A stretch of DNA of 64,000 bases from Paraconiothyrium sp. Pb-2020 (GCA_022419385.1 JAJUBI010000005.1:4464001-4528000); one strand, 5' to 3'; positions 22,465-34,076 are shown, numbered from the stretch's first letter. Notes: generated by a model from the sequence alone, not told the origin. Translations and numbers: made by a program.

Positions 22465-24987
22465 ATGACTTCATACAATCGCTACATGAACTTTGCACTT
22501 TCTTTATTAATTTCTGTACCTCAGGCCTCCACTTCACAAGACTTTTCCACATACACGCACACCAACATTTCGCCAAAAGATCGACATGCGCATATCCAGA
22601 CAACAGCAATGAGACCTCATTGGATTTCGGGTAGTAACAAGTTCTGGTTCAGAGAGAGCAATGCGCCGGAAGATTCCACGTTTGTCTACATCGACCCAGA
22701 CCAGGGCCTGCGCCAGCCGGCCTTTGACCACGACGGAGTAGCGAAGGCACTTAGGCAGCAGGGTGTCGAGGCTTCAGATACAAACCTTCCATTCGTGTGG
22801 ATCGATGCCAGCGATGATTGCGCGACTGTCAAGTTTCGTGCCGGAGAGAAGAAATGGGAGTGGACGAAGGACGGCGTTTTAACACCGATCCAGGACGACA
22901 TTCAAGAGGGGGACACCACGGAAATGTTGAAGCCCTTAACTAAGGAAGCATACACGACTGAAAGCTCAAAAGAGACGGCGATCAAGTTCGTCAACCGCAC
23001 AAAATGGCGTGTGTCGTTATATTGGATCGACAGTCTGGGCAAAGAGAAGCATTATCAGAACATCGAACCTGGGCACGCCAAAAGTCAACATACTTATGGG
23101 GGCCATATCTGGCGGGTTACAAGAGCTAGTGATGGCGAGGTGATCACGAGCTTCGCGGCTGAGTCTGAGAAGAAGACAGCCGTCATTGAGGAGGGTCTTC
23201 CTACCCCGAAACTTCTGGCCGAGGCTCCGGGCGATTTGTCCAAGCGCCAGAGCAACGGGACGACCGATGGCGCAGGTATCTTTTTCAAAGATAATAATGT
23301 CTGGTTCCGGGATACGAACGGACAGGAAACCCAAATGTCTACAACAGGGTCGGAAGCTAGTCCTTTCAGCAACTTGACTTACCCTTCGCCAAACAACAAT
23401 TTCGTCGTTGTTTTCCAGTCTACGCCAGCTCAAGACCACACCGTCTATGAAGTCGAGTCGAGCCCTTACGATCAGCTTCAACCCCGCTTGCATCAATTTC
23501 AGTACCTGAAACCCGGTGACAATGTGACTATTGATCGGCCTCGAATGTTCGATTTGACGAACCAACGCGAGGTTCCTACCGATAATGCGCTGTTCGAGAA
23601 TCCGTATCAGCTGTATGCACTGAACGGAGGGTGGAATGTGGAAGGCACCGAATACCGCTTTCTATACAACCAAAGGGGCCACCAGGTATTCCGAGTAGTT
23701 GGCATGAGCACCCAAGGAGACGTGAGAGCCGTGATTGAGGAGAAGAGCAACACATTCATTGACTACTCCAACAAGCTCTACTACCGAGAGCTCACAAGCT
23801 CGAACTCTAGCGAGTTGATTTGGGCCAGCGAACGTGACGGCTGGAACCATCTCTACCTATACGACATGAAGACTGGGAAGGTGAAGAACCAGATCACGAA
23901 AGGAAAATGGCTAGTGCGGTCCGTCGACTACGTGGACGAAGCTAAACGGCAAATCTGGATCAAAGTATTCGGCGCAGTGCCAGGCCAAGACCCGTACTAC
24001 GCCCACCTAGCACGCGTAAACTTCGATGGCACAGGCTTCAAGATCCTAACCGAAGGCGACGGCGACCACTCCTGGTACTTCAGCGACGACCGCACGACAT
24101 TTACAGACTCCTGGTCACGCATGGACATGGCCTACAAGACCGTCACGCGCGACGCCGAAACAGGCAACATGACGACCGACGTCTCTTCGGGGAACTTGGA
24201 CTACGTCCTCTGGCCCATCCCCGAGCGCTTCGCAGCCCCAGGCAGAGACAACACCACGCTGATCTACGGCCTCATCTTCCGCCCCTACCAAATGGACAAC
24301 AGCACCAGATACCCCGTTATCGAGAAAATCTACGCCGGCCCACATGACTTCTTCGTGCCCAAGGCATACACGATCCACGACGAAGCGCACCGCATTGCAA
24401 ACGAGGGCTTCGTCGTCGTCCTCATCGACGGCATGGGCACAAACTGGCGCTCCAAAGCCTTCCACGACGTCGCGCACAAGAACCTCAAAGACGCAGGCTT
24501 TCCCGACCGCATCGCGTGGATGAAAGCAGCGGCTTCGACGCGCCCCTGGATGGACATCGAGCGCGTCGGTGTCTACGGCGGCTCTGCAGGCGGGCAAAAT
24601 GCTATGGGTGCTCTCCTCTTCCACAACGACTTCTACAGCGTCGCGGCCGCGGACTGTGGATGCCATGATAACCGCATGGACAAGTTGTGGTGGAACGAGG
24701 CGTGGATGGGATACCCTGTAGACCAGAGCTACGAGGACAGTTCCAATGTTGCGAATGCAGGGAAGTTGAAGGGAAAGCTGCTGCTTAGTGTTGGAGAGTT
24801 GGATACGAATGTGGATCCCGCGAGCACGATGCAAGTCGTCAATGCGTTGAATAAGGCGGATAAGGATTACGATTTGTTGTTTATTCCGGGCGGAGCGCAT
24901 GCGGTGGCAACGAGTGACTCGTATGCCTTGAGAAGGACAAAGGATTTCTTGTATCGGAATCTCAGGGGGATGGAATTACCGAAGTAG
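22465..24987 (+). CDS. Secreted S9-family serine peptidase (dipeptidyl-peptidase-like)
   Basis: This is a single exon of 840 aa. An ATG at 22465 and another at codon 8 both precede a signal peptide (MNFALSLLISVPQAS). The N-terminal 550 residues form a beta-propeller-like region (for example IWASERDGWNHLYLYDMKTGK, typical of the DPPIV_N domain). The C-terminal alpha/beta-hydrolase carries nucleophile Ser707 in VYGGSAGGQNAMG, Asp780 in GELDTNVD and His812 in GGAHA, so the triad is intact. DPPIV enzymes have GWSYGG around the Ser, so this GGSAGG protein belongs to a divergent S9 subgroup. It probably cleaves X-Pro/Ala or related dipeptides from extracellular peptides. N-glycosylation sequons are frequent. 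Third-position GC rises in the last third. Confidence 0.88.
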   Translation: MTSYNRYMNFALSLLISVPQASTSQDFSTYTHTNISPKDRHAHIQTTAMRPHWISGSNKFWFRESNAPEDSTFVYIDPDQGLRQPAFDHDGVAKALRQQGVEASDTNLPFVWIDASDDCATVKFRAGEKKWEWTKDGVLTPIQDDIQEGDTTEMLKPLTKEAYTTESSKETAIKFVNRTKWRVSLYWIDSLGKEKHYQNIEPGHAKSQHTYGGHIWRVTRASDGEVITSFAAESEKKTAVIEEGLPTPKLLAEAPGDLSKRQSNGTTDGAGIFFKDNNVWFRDTNGQETQMSTTGSEASPFSNLTYPSPNNNFVVVFQSTPAQDHTVYEVESSPYDQLQPRLHQFQYLKPGDNVTIDRPRMFDLTNQREVPTDNALFENPYQLYALNGGWNVEGTEYRFLYNQRGHQVFRVVGMSTQGDVRAVIEEKSNTFIDYSNKLYYRELTSSNSSELIWASERDGWNHLYLYDMKTGKVKNQITKGKWLVRSVDYVDEAKRQIWIKVFGAVPGQDPYYAHLARVNFDGTGFKILTEGDGDHSWYFSDDRTTFTDSWSRMDMAYKTVTRDAETGNMTTDVSSGNLDYVLWPIPERFAAPGRDNTTLIYGLIFRPYQMDNSTRYPVIEKIYAGPHDFFVPKAYTIHDEAHRIANEGFVVVLIDGMGTNWRSKAFHDVAHKNLKDAGFPDRIAWMKAAASTRPWMDIERVGVYGGSAGGQNAMGALLFHNDFYSVAAADCGCHDNRMDKLWWNEAWMGYPVDQSYEDSSNVANAGKLKGKLLLSVGELDTNVDPASTMQVVNALNKADKDYDLLFIPGGAHAVATSDSYALRRTKDFLYRNLRGMELPK

Positions 24988-25379
24988 GTAAAAGAATAGA
25001 AACACCCACTAGAAGGGTAACATCTCTAAAGATCACCACGTTATCGCCATACAGCTCAGTCTAGAACCATTTTGTGTACCTTTCATTGTTCACGTGTGAA
25101 TAAGGATGGATTCCAAGTAATGATCATCAAGAAATTGACGCTTGATTGAGAACCTCGCACAAGTAATAGGGAAGACCGAGAGCGGGTGAAGCGAAGTCAA
25201 ATGCTAAGTAGTGTTTCCACATTCATCCTATGCACAGTAGGTATCCGATTGTCCAATCATCAATCATGCAATATACAACACATCTCCAACCAAGCCAAAG
25301 CCGACCATGCAAATCCACCCAGGGTATCAAAAACGCCTGCAATATGCCACCAGCTCGCCTTTTGTCCTGGACGTGTTGT
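24988..25379. other. Convergent 3' intergenic region
   Basis: The 3' ends of the S9 peptidase and HeLo-kinase-protease genes face each other here. Nothing else is seen. Confidence 0.5.
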
Positions 25380-28300
25380 CTAAACACCGCCGGCGACCAT
25401 CTCCAACTGCCCACTCATCCCCTCCTTAACCTTAATGACTCTACTCCTAAGTACCGGCAGATTCTCCTTGTCGCTCTCCCCACTCGTAGCAAGGAGCGGT
25501 AATCGACTTCTCCTCGGTGGTGGCGGGGGAGGCGGTACGCGTCCATCGGTAATCCCTAGTCCCTCCACTGCGACTTCCAATTCCTCTACGCGGCTGTCTG
25601 CTTTGAGTGCATGCTTTTGCACACGGGCGAGATGTCTAGCTTCCTCCGCGGAGCCAGGAAGGTAAATATGTTTAGCGTGTAGAGTACGCTTGATGTCCTC
25701 AAGAAGGACTTCCATGGGGCAGATGTACGCGATGTGGTTGCGCTCGCACCAGGCGAGCACGTGGCCAACGACCTTGTGCGTGCCATTTTGTACGACCCAA
25801 GCGCCTGAGTCGCCGCCAACACCGAATCCACCTGCGACGTGCCAGCTGCGGGAGAACGTTTTGCGGCGGTATATCCTGACTGAGCTCATAGCGTGTCCAA
25901 CCATGCCGCCTTGTAGGCCGGTCGTTCGACCAAAGCAATGCACACTAAGTCCACCTAGGCTAGTGGCGCTAGCGACGCCGTTTGGGTACTCGTCTTCGGC
26001 TGCTGTGTAGTGCCGGCGAGTTACCGGCTGCTCCAGCTTTGCTGAGATCTCGCGCTGAGAAGGATCGATTGCAGAAGTGGCGCAAAAACGTCGGCCTCCT
26101 TGGACCAGATTATACGGTTGCAGCCGGTGGTCATTCAGTTTCAAAAGTGCCCAGTCAATCTCGTGGACGATTCCATCTTTTTTCCATCGCCTGATTCCAG
26201 AAGAGGCATGGACATGTCCCAGCTCATGTGAGTCTAAATGGTCTTCGTCTCGGTCTTCCTCGTTTGGGAAGAAGTCATCCTCAACATCGTCAATGGCTGG
26301 TTGGGTAATCTTGATTTCCTCGCCTTCTCCAACTTCGATCCCATCAATGTCACCTACTGTTCCCCTTGAAGTCATAGAGTCCGCATCCACATCCTCAGAG
26401 TCGGACTCTTCGTCGGAGTCAAACTCAGAATCGGAGAGATCGAATGAATCATAGTCGTCGTCGTCAGTCTTCATGACTTCATCGTCGGAGATTTCGAGGT
26501 CCCACATAGGCATGGGTGAATTGGGTGCGATCTGAACACCTGGCTGCGAGCCCATAGCCATGAGCCACGGGTTGGCTGAGCCATTTGCGCCGCTTGACAG
26601 AACGGGGTCGTCACCAGCGTCGCTTTCGTCATCCGATGGCGCGTCCAAGAGATGATGGACACCTAGAGATGTCAGTGACAGCTCATGAAATGGTAAACCT
26701 GACGGGTGACAGGTGTCTGTGTGATTGCCAATTTGTATTGAGCGGGATAGTCTTTGCAGAAGTTGATATGGGCTATATCGGCACCCGAGAATGACACAGT
26801 TGCAGAGCCTTCTGCTCAATGCACCTTTGTGGGTGATTCGCAGAAGTAGTCGCTGGGTAAGAGATAAGGGTACGTACTCATGCCCAATGGCTCATCGTCA
26901 ACGAGAACGACACCGCCGTAAGAAACAGGCGGGAGGTGCTCGCCGCGGAAAGCGCCAATAGATGCCCCGCAAACTGGCCGCTCCTGGTGAAAGGGGTTCA
27001 TAACATGCATATCGCCATCGTAGTCGTCCGTGTTCGCCATAGATCGGTGTGGAAGTCGCCTCCTGCGGCTGGACCGGTTGAGCTTCGAACGTCGGACCCT
27101 ACCACGTCGCACCTTGAGGTCATAGACGCTGGGATCGTACTTGAACCTGCGCTGCAGCACAGCCTTGACCTTCGGCACGCTACTGCAAGTAACGAAGATA
27201 GTTGGACGGGTCTTATCTGCTGTCTCACCCACAGCTACAAGATCAATGCTGACAGTTTCGTCTGAGTCTTTCAGTGTACGTTCGATAATGCGTTCTAGAC
27301 GAGGCAGCAACTTCGTGTGCCACTCATCCACTATCTCATCTGAGAACTTGACGGGATGAAGGCGCAGCTTGTGACGAGGAGGAGTCTCGAAGTTCGTATT
27401 TATCTCCAGAGTTGAGTCTCGCGGGCTAGTACTTTGGTCTGGGTGGCGTTGAATATGAACTGAATGCGTCATACCGTGATCCTGCGGTTTGTCTTCAGGT
27501 TCTGGAGTTGGGTATCCAATGGTAGCCTGAGGCCAGTGCCTGATTCCGTTCTCGATAAGGGCACCAATGGTATTTGCCCGATTCTGTTTTCGTTGCCGCC
27601 ACAAGTTCTGAATGAGTGTGATCTTGTCTTTGTAGTCTTTCTGTGTCATGGCCCTTGGCGGGGTGGCAAATTCTGATTGGAAGCCTCGCGATCGTTTGAT
27701 TTCACCAGTGCTATGCGCTCGTTGATGCTCATTCACGGGTGACAGGTCGCCATGCTCTTGCGAGTCCGGCGGTGTGTCCATATGCAGGCTCCTGCTATGT
27801 TGCCAGTCCATCTCTTGCGAAGGCTCTTCTTTGGGACTCATCAAGTGCGACAAGGACTTGCGGATAGAATGTTGTGATCGCTGCGAGCCGTGTCTCGATA
27901 ATGCTGGAAGGTTCGGAGAGCTCTTGGGGGAGTTCGTCGTTTTGGAAAGTGAGCGTGATCGTTCAAGAACATGGGAGCCTTTTTCTAAAGCCCATCGCTT
28001 TGCACTGCGATATGACGGGCTTGAGGGTACGTCAGCAACCTGTATGTGACTCGCAGTCTTGCGCTTTAGCGGGGAAGAGCCGGCGATATGCGGTGCGCCT
28101 GTGCTCAGTTCGCCCCATTCAAGGGCAGGGTCGACCTCATCCAGAAGGCAGCATCGCTGCAGCCTGATCAAGATACGATTGTAAATTTGCGAAAAGTTCT
28201 CCGGACTCTCTGCGCCAGATGCGATGCGGTCGGCCGCCCAGAAGCAGTCGCGCACAACTTGCATGTACGCGGTGCCGCACTTGGATGCTAGGCGTCGAAT

Positions 28301-29930
28301 ATAGACGTCTTCAACGCGCTGCTTGAAATCGGTGAGTGTATACTTCGGCTTCCATAGATCCGCCAAAGGCTGCCATAGGCCAACTTCAAGAAGTATAAGA
28401 CCTAAGCTGTAGAGATCGAACTGTGGGCCGTAGGTCTTGCCCTTCTCACCCGTGAACTTGGGATCCTCCGGATGGCGATATATGTTTAGGGGTGGCATTG
28501 TGCTGGCAGGCTCTATGTCATATTCGGAGAAGAGATCAAAAGAACAGATAATGGGAGAGCGAAGGGCGTATTGCAGCGCTCTGCTGTTCGTGGATTGGCG
28601 CTTGTTTTTGCGAAACACCAAAATGTTACTGCTGTTGACGTCTTTGTGCACGAAATCGTCGCCATGGATCTTGTTGAAGGTAAGGCTGAGAGTAAAAGCG
28701 AGGCGGAAACGGTCTTCGAGGGGCGGTGTGGCGCTGTTGGAATTGTGTAGTGACTTAGATCCCGTCTGAAGCACGCTAAGGAGGGTCACAGGACGAAGCT
28801 CCTCCACGGGTTTGAGTAAATCAGATGCTCCCGAATACACGAATGACGGGAGTTCGAACACGAGGCCGAATCGGGGCTGTGATGGGTCTTCGAAATATCC
28901 AAGACATGTCAATGTACCGTGAAATGATTGGTCAGTTGATAGCTTCCCCAAGATGGACAGAAGTGTTTCAAGTCGGTCGGTGGGAGTTGGAACTCCGGTA
29001 GAGCGATATGTAGGATCGTATGTCGCGAACTCGACCAATACGGGTGTTTCTACACTCTTGGCCCCGTCGGTCTTCCAGGGGTTCGTGGAGGTATGTCTGG
29101 TTCGCAAGCGTCCGATCACCCGGATAGAAGAAGCTCCAACGCTCTCATATGGCGGAGGCTCCTCCTCAGGCAGTACGAGGTCCGCCGGGTTCAGTTTTGG
29201 TGGAAGATGTGTCTGCGCTGAGACATTGGCGAGTTCATGAGCAATAATGGGGATGGTGTCAGGGTTGATGAGAGTGAGGTCGGAGGCGCTGTATTGAGAT
29301 GTTGTAAACACAGCTGAAGCTGAAGCTCTGCGAGGCGGCGGAGGGACAGCCTTCGGATGAGGGCTTGGTCCCCGGCTAGCTTCGCGCTGGGTGCGCCGCG
29401 TGCGCGACAAGTCATAGAGGATGTCTATAGATGTGGTCAGGTCCTTGGCGAGGTCTTCGTACCGTGACCTGTCGGCAGCCGCCCACGCGGAAGCCACAGG
29501 CGGCCGACTCTTCTCTCCTGACAGCGTCTTGACACCTGCAATAGCAACAGGCGGGTGCATTCGCTCAGCTTCGTCCAAGATGTCTTTAATAGTGCCTAGC
29601 ACGCTCGTCACTGTCTCCGTGAGGCCTGCACGCTCCACACTCTCGTCGATATCATCCTGACGACCTTTTGTGCTGTCGCTCCACTCAAGTCCCCATGCTA
29701 TAAGTCGGTCTTTTTGTATGCGATATTTGCGGTGCAGTGCGTTGATCTCGGGTTGCGTGTCGGGGGTGTCTTGTTCTGTTACGGCTTCACAGGAAACCTT
29801 TGTGTCTACAGTCTCGTCAGTATAGCTGCTCGATTAGAATCGTGAGAATGACCCCATGACTGTGCATGAAGATCCACCTACCTGTGTAAAGCTGAGTGAG
29901 CCTCCGAGGGAGTCTACTTATCGTCTCCAT
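25380..29930 (-). CDS. HeLo-like / kinase-like / trypsin-like serine protease fusion protein
   Basis: I assemble exons 29882-29930, 26878-29805 and 25380-26662 (1419 aa), with introns 29806-29881 (CTGAC branch box before tag) and 26663-26877 (donor gtacgt). Residues about 17-155 are helical and resemble the N-terminal region of fungal HeLo / prion-inhibition-and-propagation proteins (RKYRIQKDRLIAWGLEWSD). Residues about 240-570 are a kinase-like domain of the type found in such proteins: HKDVNSSNIL (catalytic-loop Asp405), FDLF near 439, FDLYSLGLILLEVGLW. After a Ser/Pro linker, residues about 900-1330 form a trypsin-like protease with VHHLL (His995/996), DWALLKL (Asp1162) and GGDSGAW (Ser1278). 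A strongly acidic insert of about 160 residues separates His and Asp. The join GMS-VHHLL across intron 2 restores the His motif. HeLo domains act as membrane-active cell-death effectors in other fungi; that role is inferred here. The first exon is the least certain part. Confidence 0.8.
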
Positions 29931-32401
29931 GTTCTACTGTGTAGCTTTGATCGCGAATGCGCAACAACTTACACTAGACGTCGGGGGCCGGATCTGACAT
30001 GAAGAGACGTGGGAAAGAAACGTCAGGTGTCGTAGGTTGTAGTAGTTATGAGGATCCGCGGAATCGCGACTGCCTTGAAGCGTCGTAAGTCGCTTTCGCA
30101 GCTGCCTAAACGCCATACACAGCCGCATCCGTGGCGCAGCTGTGGCTAGTGGAGGCGGGGCAGGGATCAGTGTGGGGTTTCTGCCTTGCGCCCCAACGCA
30201 AGAGACTACCTCAGGTATGCATTATGAGGCACAGATAAACAGTGGCTGGCATTATGATATATATTCACCTATACCCGTAATCAACGAGGAACGGTACACA
30301 AAATGGAACGCTACGATAACATGCAACACGTGACACTTCCCAGGTTTGCACCTTTGTTCTCCTACGCGCTATGCCATCTACTTGATGTTACACAGCGGTT
30401 CTCCCAAGACGTCGAGATTGATCTCTCCATACCCATTACCAGGCAGTTTAGAAGGTCTAAGTCTCCCGTCCTTCTCCATCCTTGGAACATCCGCTATCAT
30501 CGGATTCGTCCACTCTGCGAAGCAATCCACAGCACCCAACCGATCTTCACGAGTAGAAGCAGCCAAATTTCGCCAGTAAGGAAGGTTAATACGACAATTA
30601 CGGAAATCAAGATAAGATATACCGGAGCCTTAACCGGTCCTCTTTCTTATGGATTCTTCTTACTGATTGAACAAGATCTCTAAACCCGTAGATTGCCTCA
30701 TATACCATGGCCCTAGATGTAAATTCTGGCATTCATACGCCATTCAATGAATATTCTAGCACCAACATCCTACAACAAGAACGTATGCATACTTTGTGAG
30801 AAATGGACTGGACACGTGGACCAGTATCCTTCTATGCTGAGACCACTCGAATACGGATTTGCATGTGAAAGACATGTTAAACCTCTAGTACAAAACAATT
30901 TTTGGGACTCGTCAGCAACGATTAATTCCGTAGAATTGATCTATTCGAATGTGTGTTCATGTGTAGTTGTGAAGGTAAGGTGACAAGCTCAGAAGACGGC
31001 AGTCCGAGTTGCAACCAATAGGATCGAGTTTCGCAAGGCAGCTGGGCATTTCCGGCTCCGCCACGCGCGCCCACCGTACCGCCAACGAATGCCGCTTCCA
31101 CTCATCGACCAAGGCACACTTATCATGAGCCTCATTTGCTCACGGCAATGCCCGTGTGTCGAGGCACACGCTCTCAAGTACCCAGCCTATTCATCGCCTG
31201 AGGCTGTCACTAGGTATCGCTCTTAGAGTCATAGATCGCGGCGGCAATAGCAGATATTCATACGCTGAAGTCGCACGTCACGCTTCGTGCTTTCGAAGGG
31301 ATTGGTTGTAATACTCATATGAGACGCGTGGGCTTCCAAATATCCTGCCTGACCGTGTTATCAAATGTTGCTCGTACACGCTGCATCGTCAGAAAAGCGC
31401 CTTCGAAGGAATCTTTCTGTGACTAGCAGCGTACAACTCCTCGGCTGGCCAGAGCCTGCAAGACATTCACAATAACACTTAGGTATGGAAGCCCTAACCG
31501 CCCTGGCATAAATTCCTCGATCATGAGCAATACTGATTGTGGATTCACTTAAGAATATGACGATTACCGTAATCGGAATCCTTTTCGGAGCAGCGACAAT
31601 TTTGCAGGCGGCGAAGCACACGCTCTTCTCGCGTTCAGGCTATCTTCGCGGACACTGGGTCAAGGTGCAATACCGGTCGTCCTGATAGTCACTCGCACTA
31701 TGACGAAGTAACACGACTCCTGCACCTTCTCGCATGCCGGATTAAACGAGTCCCGAAACAACGGTTTATCCATCATCCTCCAACATGGACGCTACTCACG
31801 ATAATCACATCAACAATAATAACTAAATCAACAATGTTCATACACTTTTCAATCTAATATCAAGAGTACAACGTCATGACCAACTGTGTGAAGGGTATTC
31901 AAGTATCAGTGCACGAACTCTGGTCGCCATAACATGTTATCAACTAGGATCTGCCAGCTCTCAACGCCCATGTTGCTGATTTGGAGGACGTGAGCTATTT
32001 CAATATACTGTACTTCAAAGGTTGGGTGTCATACAGCGAGCGATATCCTCTCCGTGGCTACTGGGTATGATTACACGTTGTGCTAGCTTGTGCTTACACT
32101 CACACGTGGTACGACAGGTACTACTGACACGAAGGCACTCTTTCACGAATACAGCTCCACCGACGCCTGAAATTTGTCATATTCAATAGTAGTAAAATTC
32201 ATCGCGAAGAGTACAGTCAACTCAGCAATGGCCATGAGCCATTCAACCACGAGTCGATGGCGAAGCCCAACTATATAAAGAGAAAAAATACACCCTGATA
32301 CCTTCTCTATCCAATATCTCGAAGAAACCAGTATCAACTTTACAACGAAAGCACCAATTTTACAACTTCTTTCGAAACAAACCAGCAATCCTATAATAAA
32401 C
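29931..32401. other. Gene-poor region, 2.5 kb
   Basis: It has only short unsupported frames. No transposon ends or tandem repeats were recognised. The last 130 bases hold the promoter and leader of the first small paralogue. Confidence 0.5.
32272..32280 (+). promoter_or_regulatory. TATA box of small paralogue 1
   Basis: The sequence tatataaag lies 130 bases before the ATG at 32402. An identical box sits at a similar distance before paralogue 2. Confidence 0.6.
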
Positions 32402-32670
32402 ATGCCATCGTCCAATCAATCCACCCCTGATTCCGGATATAAAGCGTCCTCCGAGTCATCCTACAAGAATCCTAACCCCGGGAGGGTTATTAGTATGTAT
32501 TTCACGCCGTTCCAAAGCGTAGTATACTAACGTCCGAAATAGCCCAGCACGAAGACACGATGGACAAGAACCCAGGACCAACACCACACAAGAACGTGGA
32601 AGAAGCCCGGGGCTTCCCGGAGCGAATGATGGCACAGCACGGCGGTGCCAGGCCTGCTGCCGGTTCTTAA
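32402..32670 (+). CDS. Small hydrophilic orphan protein, paralogue 1
   Basis: Exons 32402-32492 and 32543-32670 give 72 aa. The 50-nt intron (32493-32542) has donor gtatgt, a perfect tactaac-type branch (atactaacg) and acceptor aaatag. The protein is Ser/Asn/Pro rich (MPSSNQSTPDSGYK) and ends with GPTPHKNVEEARG-like sequence and AAGS. It has no signal peptide, membrane segment or known domain. The next gene, 0.8 kb downstream on the same strand, has the same phase-1 intron position, a matching donor context and the motif GPTPH followed by a basic residue and a similar xxERM segment, so the two are tandem duplicates of different length. The TATA box and spliced structure argue for a real gene; it is too short to stand out by length. 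Function unknown. Confidence 0.62.
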
Positions 32671-33463
32671 GGTACCTGATTTCAGGCCCTATGGCAACGA
32701 CCTCAGGGGACAGTCGGTTAGCGACATCTCCACTTGGTGTAGATAATGTTTTATGTAGCGTGGGCCAAATTTCCCATGATGACTCCATGCTTTGACTGGT
32801 ATTCACATTTATTCTCCAAATTCCTGCGATGTGGCATCGTGTGCTGGGTCCGTCATGTGACTTGATGTTGCTCAAAGAGTCATAGTTCGTGACACCCCCA
32901 TTACTATGCGAAAGCATACAGTCACAGCCTCCAACTCCATGTCCGGAAGTGAGTAACGATAAAAAGATATTGGTCTTTGAAAGGGTTGGTAGATATAAAA
33001 GTAGTATCTGCGACAGAGCACACCACATCGAGCCCCGAAGAAAGCATGGAAGTGATGTCAGAATGTGTAACAGAGATACAGGCTTACTACAGCAGTCATT
33101 CTTACTAAAATTCAGTCAAAATGCACACCCAGTTACTTTTCTATTCCTCAATCTACCGCACTGACTGATAAAACACAGCCGCTGTCTTGCTCATCAATGA
33201 TAGCATTCACCAATTCCTGGGTCAACGTCAAGTTCCACACTGACCACAAACTTTGTAGCTATGAGCCAAACTTGAGGCCAAACGCACCAGCAGACGTGCG
33301 ACTCATCGCCAACTACCTATGGTATATAAAGCGTCTCTATGCGGTCTTCACCTTGATGTACAGTACCCAGCATACATCTTCAGAAGCACCGACAACGAAC
33401 ATTCACATTCTACAATTCCCAAATCCTCGAAAAGACCAACTTAGCACTCGTCCAACGATAAAT
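32671..33463. other. Spacer between the two small paralogues
   Basis: About 0.8 kb with the 3' region of paralogue 1 and the promoter and leader of paralogue 2. A reading frame runs upstream of the ATG at 33464 in the leader but shows no coding features. Confidence 0.5.
33323..33331 (+). promoter_or_regulatory. TATA box of small paralogue 2
   Basis: The sequence tatataaag lies 141 bases before the ATG at 33464 and matches the box of paralogue 1. Confidence 0.6.
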
Positions 33464-34076
33464 ATGTCCCTGGAACCTTCCAACGCCGGTGGCTCAACCG
33501 GGGATCCTGGCAAGTCCGACTCAGATAGTCCCCAACCTCCTCAGGGATCTTCCAACGCCGGTGGCTCAACCGGAGAACCTAGCCAGCCTACATCGCGTCA
33601 GTCGATTGAATATATTTGGTCACCCAATTCTTCCGACGAAGAAAAGAAAGGGAACTCCGGAAACGAAAGCAGCCCGTGGCCAAGTTCCGACGAGGACTAT
33701 TCGCGTGGCAACCGTGGAAAAGGAAAGGCTTCCGCAGAGCCGACTAAGGAGATCATATATAGTATGTATTTCAACTTTTTGAAATCTCTTTTGACCGCGC
33801 GCTGACTACGATGCAGGACAAATAGCAGAAAATATGGATCCAAATGATGGACCGACACCACATAGGGATGTGAAGGGTGCCATGGGAGCCTACGAACGCA
33901 TGACCCTAGCGGGTACCCGTCAAATGATAGAAAACCTGCAGGGTTTATCGGTGGCGGAGGCGTCGAGTTCGCAGCAGCAACAACCTTCGGGGACTTCCTC
34001 GCAGCAGGGCCGACCTAGTAAATCTCAAGAGCAGTTCAATAGTGACAGTGACAGCAGTGGCGATGAGAGCAGCTGA
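33464..34076 (+). CDS. Acidic Ser/Gly-rich orphan protein, paralogue 2
   Basis: Exons 33464-33761 and 33826-34076 give 182 aa; the acceptor at 33816 is an alternative that adds three residues. I chose the ATG at 33464 because it follows a TATA box and aligns with the start of paralogue 1. Exon 1 encodes two copies of SNAGGSTG, 24 codons apart, then an acidic stretch (SPNSSDEEKK, PSSDEDYSRG). Exon 2 carries the shared block MDPNDGPTPHRDVKG and YERM, then a Gln/Ser-rich tail ending SDSDSSGDESS. It looks intrinsically disordered and heavily phosphorylatable. It has no signal peptide, membrane segment or recognised domain. It is 110 residues longer than paralogue 1 through its repeats and tail. 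Confidence 0.65.
33477..33573 (+). repeat. Two-copy direct repeat inside paralogue 2
   Basis: A 25-base unit at 33477-33501 recurs identically at 33549-33573, spacing 72 bases (24 codons). It encodes SNAGGSTG each time. The identity at third positions indicates a recent internal duplication. Confidence 0.85.

Noticed and set aside
24115..24900. 261-codon antisense frame over the S9 peptidase
   Set aside because: It is the shadow of a GC-rich coding third position. The sense strand has the catalytic triad.
746..31675. Sixteen identical bases near 746-765 and 31661-31676
   Set aside because: A match of this length is expected about once by chance in 64 kb, and the flanks do not match.
33197..33463. 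Upstream extension of paralogue 2 from an ATG at 33197
   Set aside because: It spans the TATA box and leader and has no counterpart in paralogue 1; the ATG at 33464 fits better.
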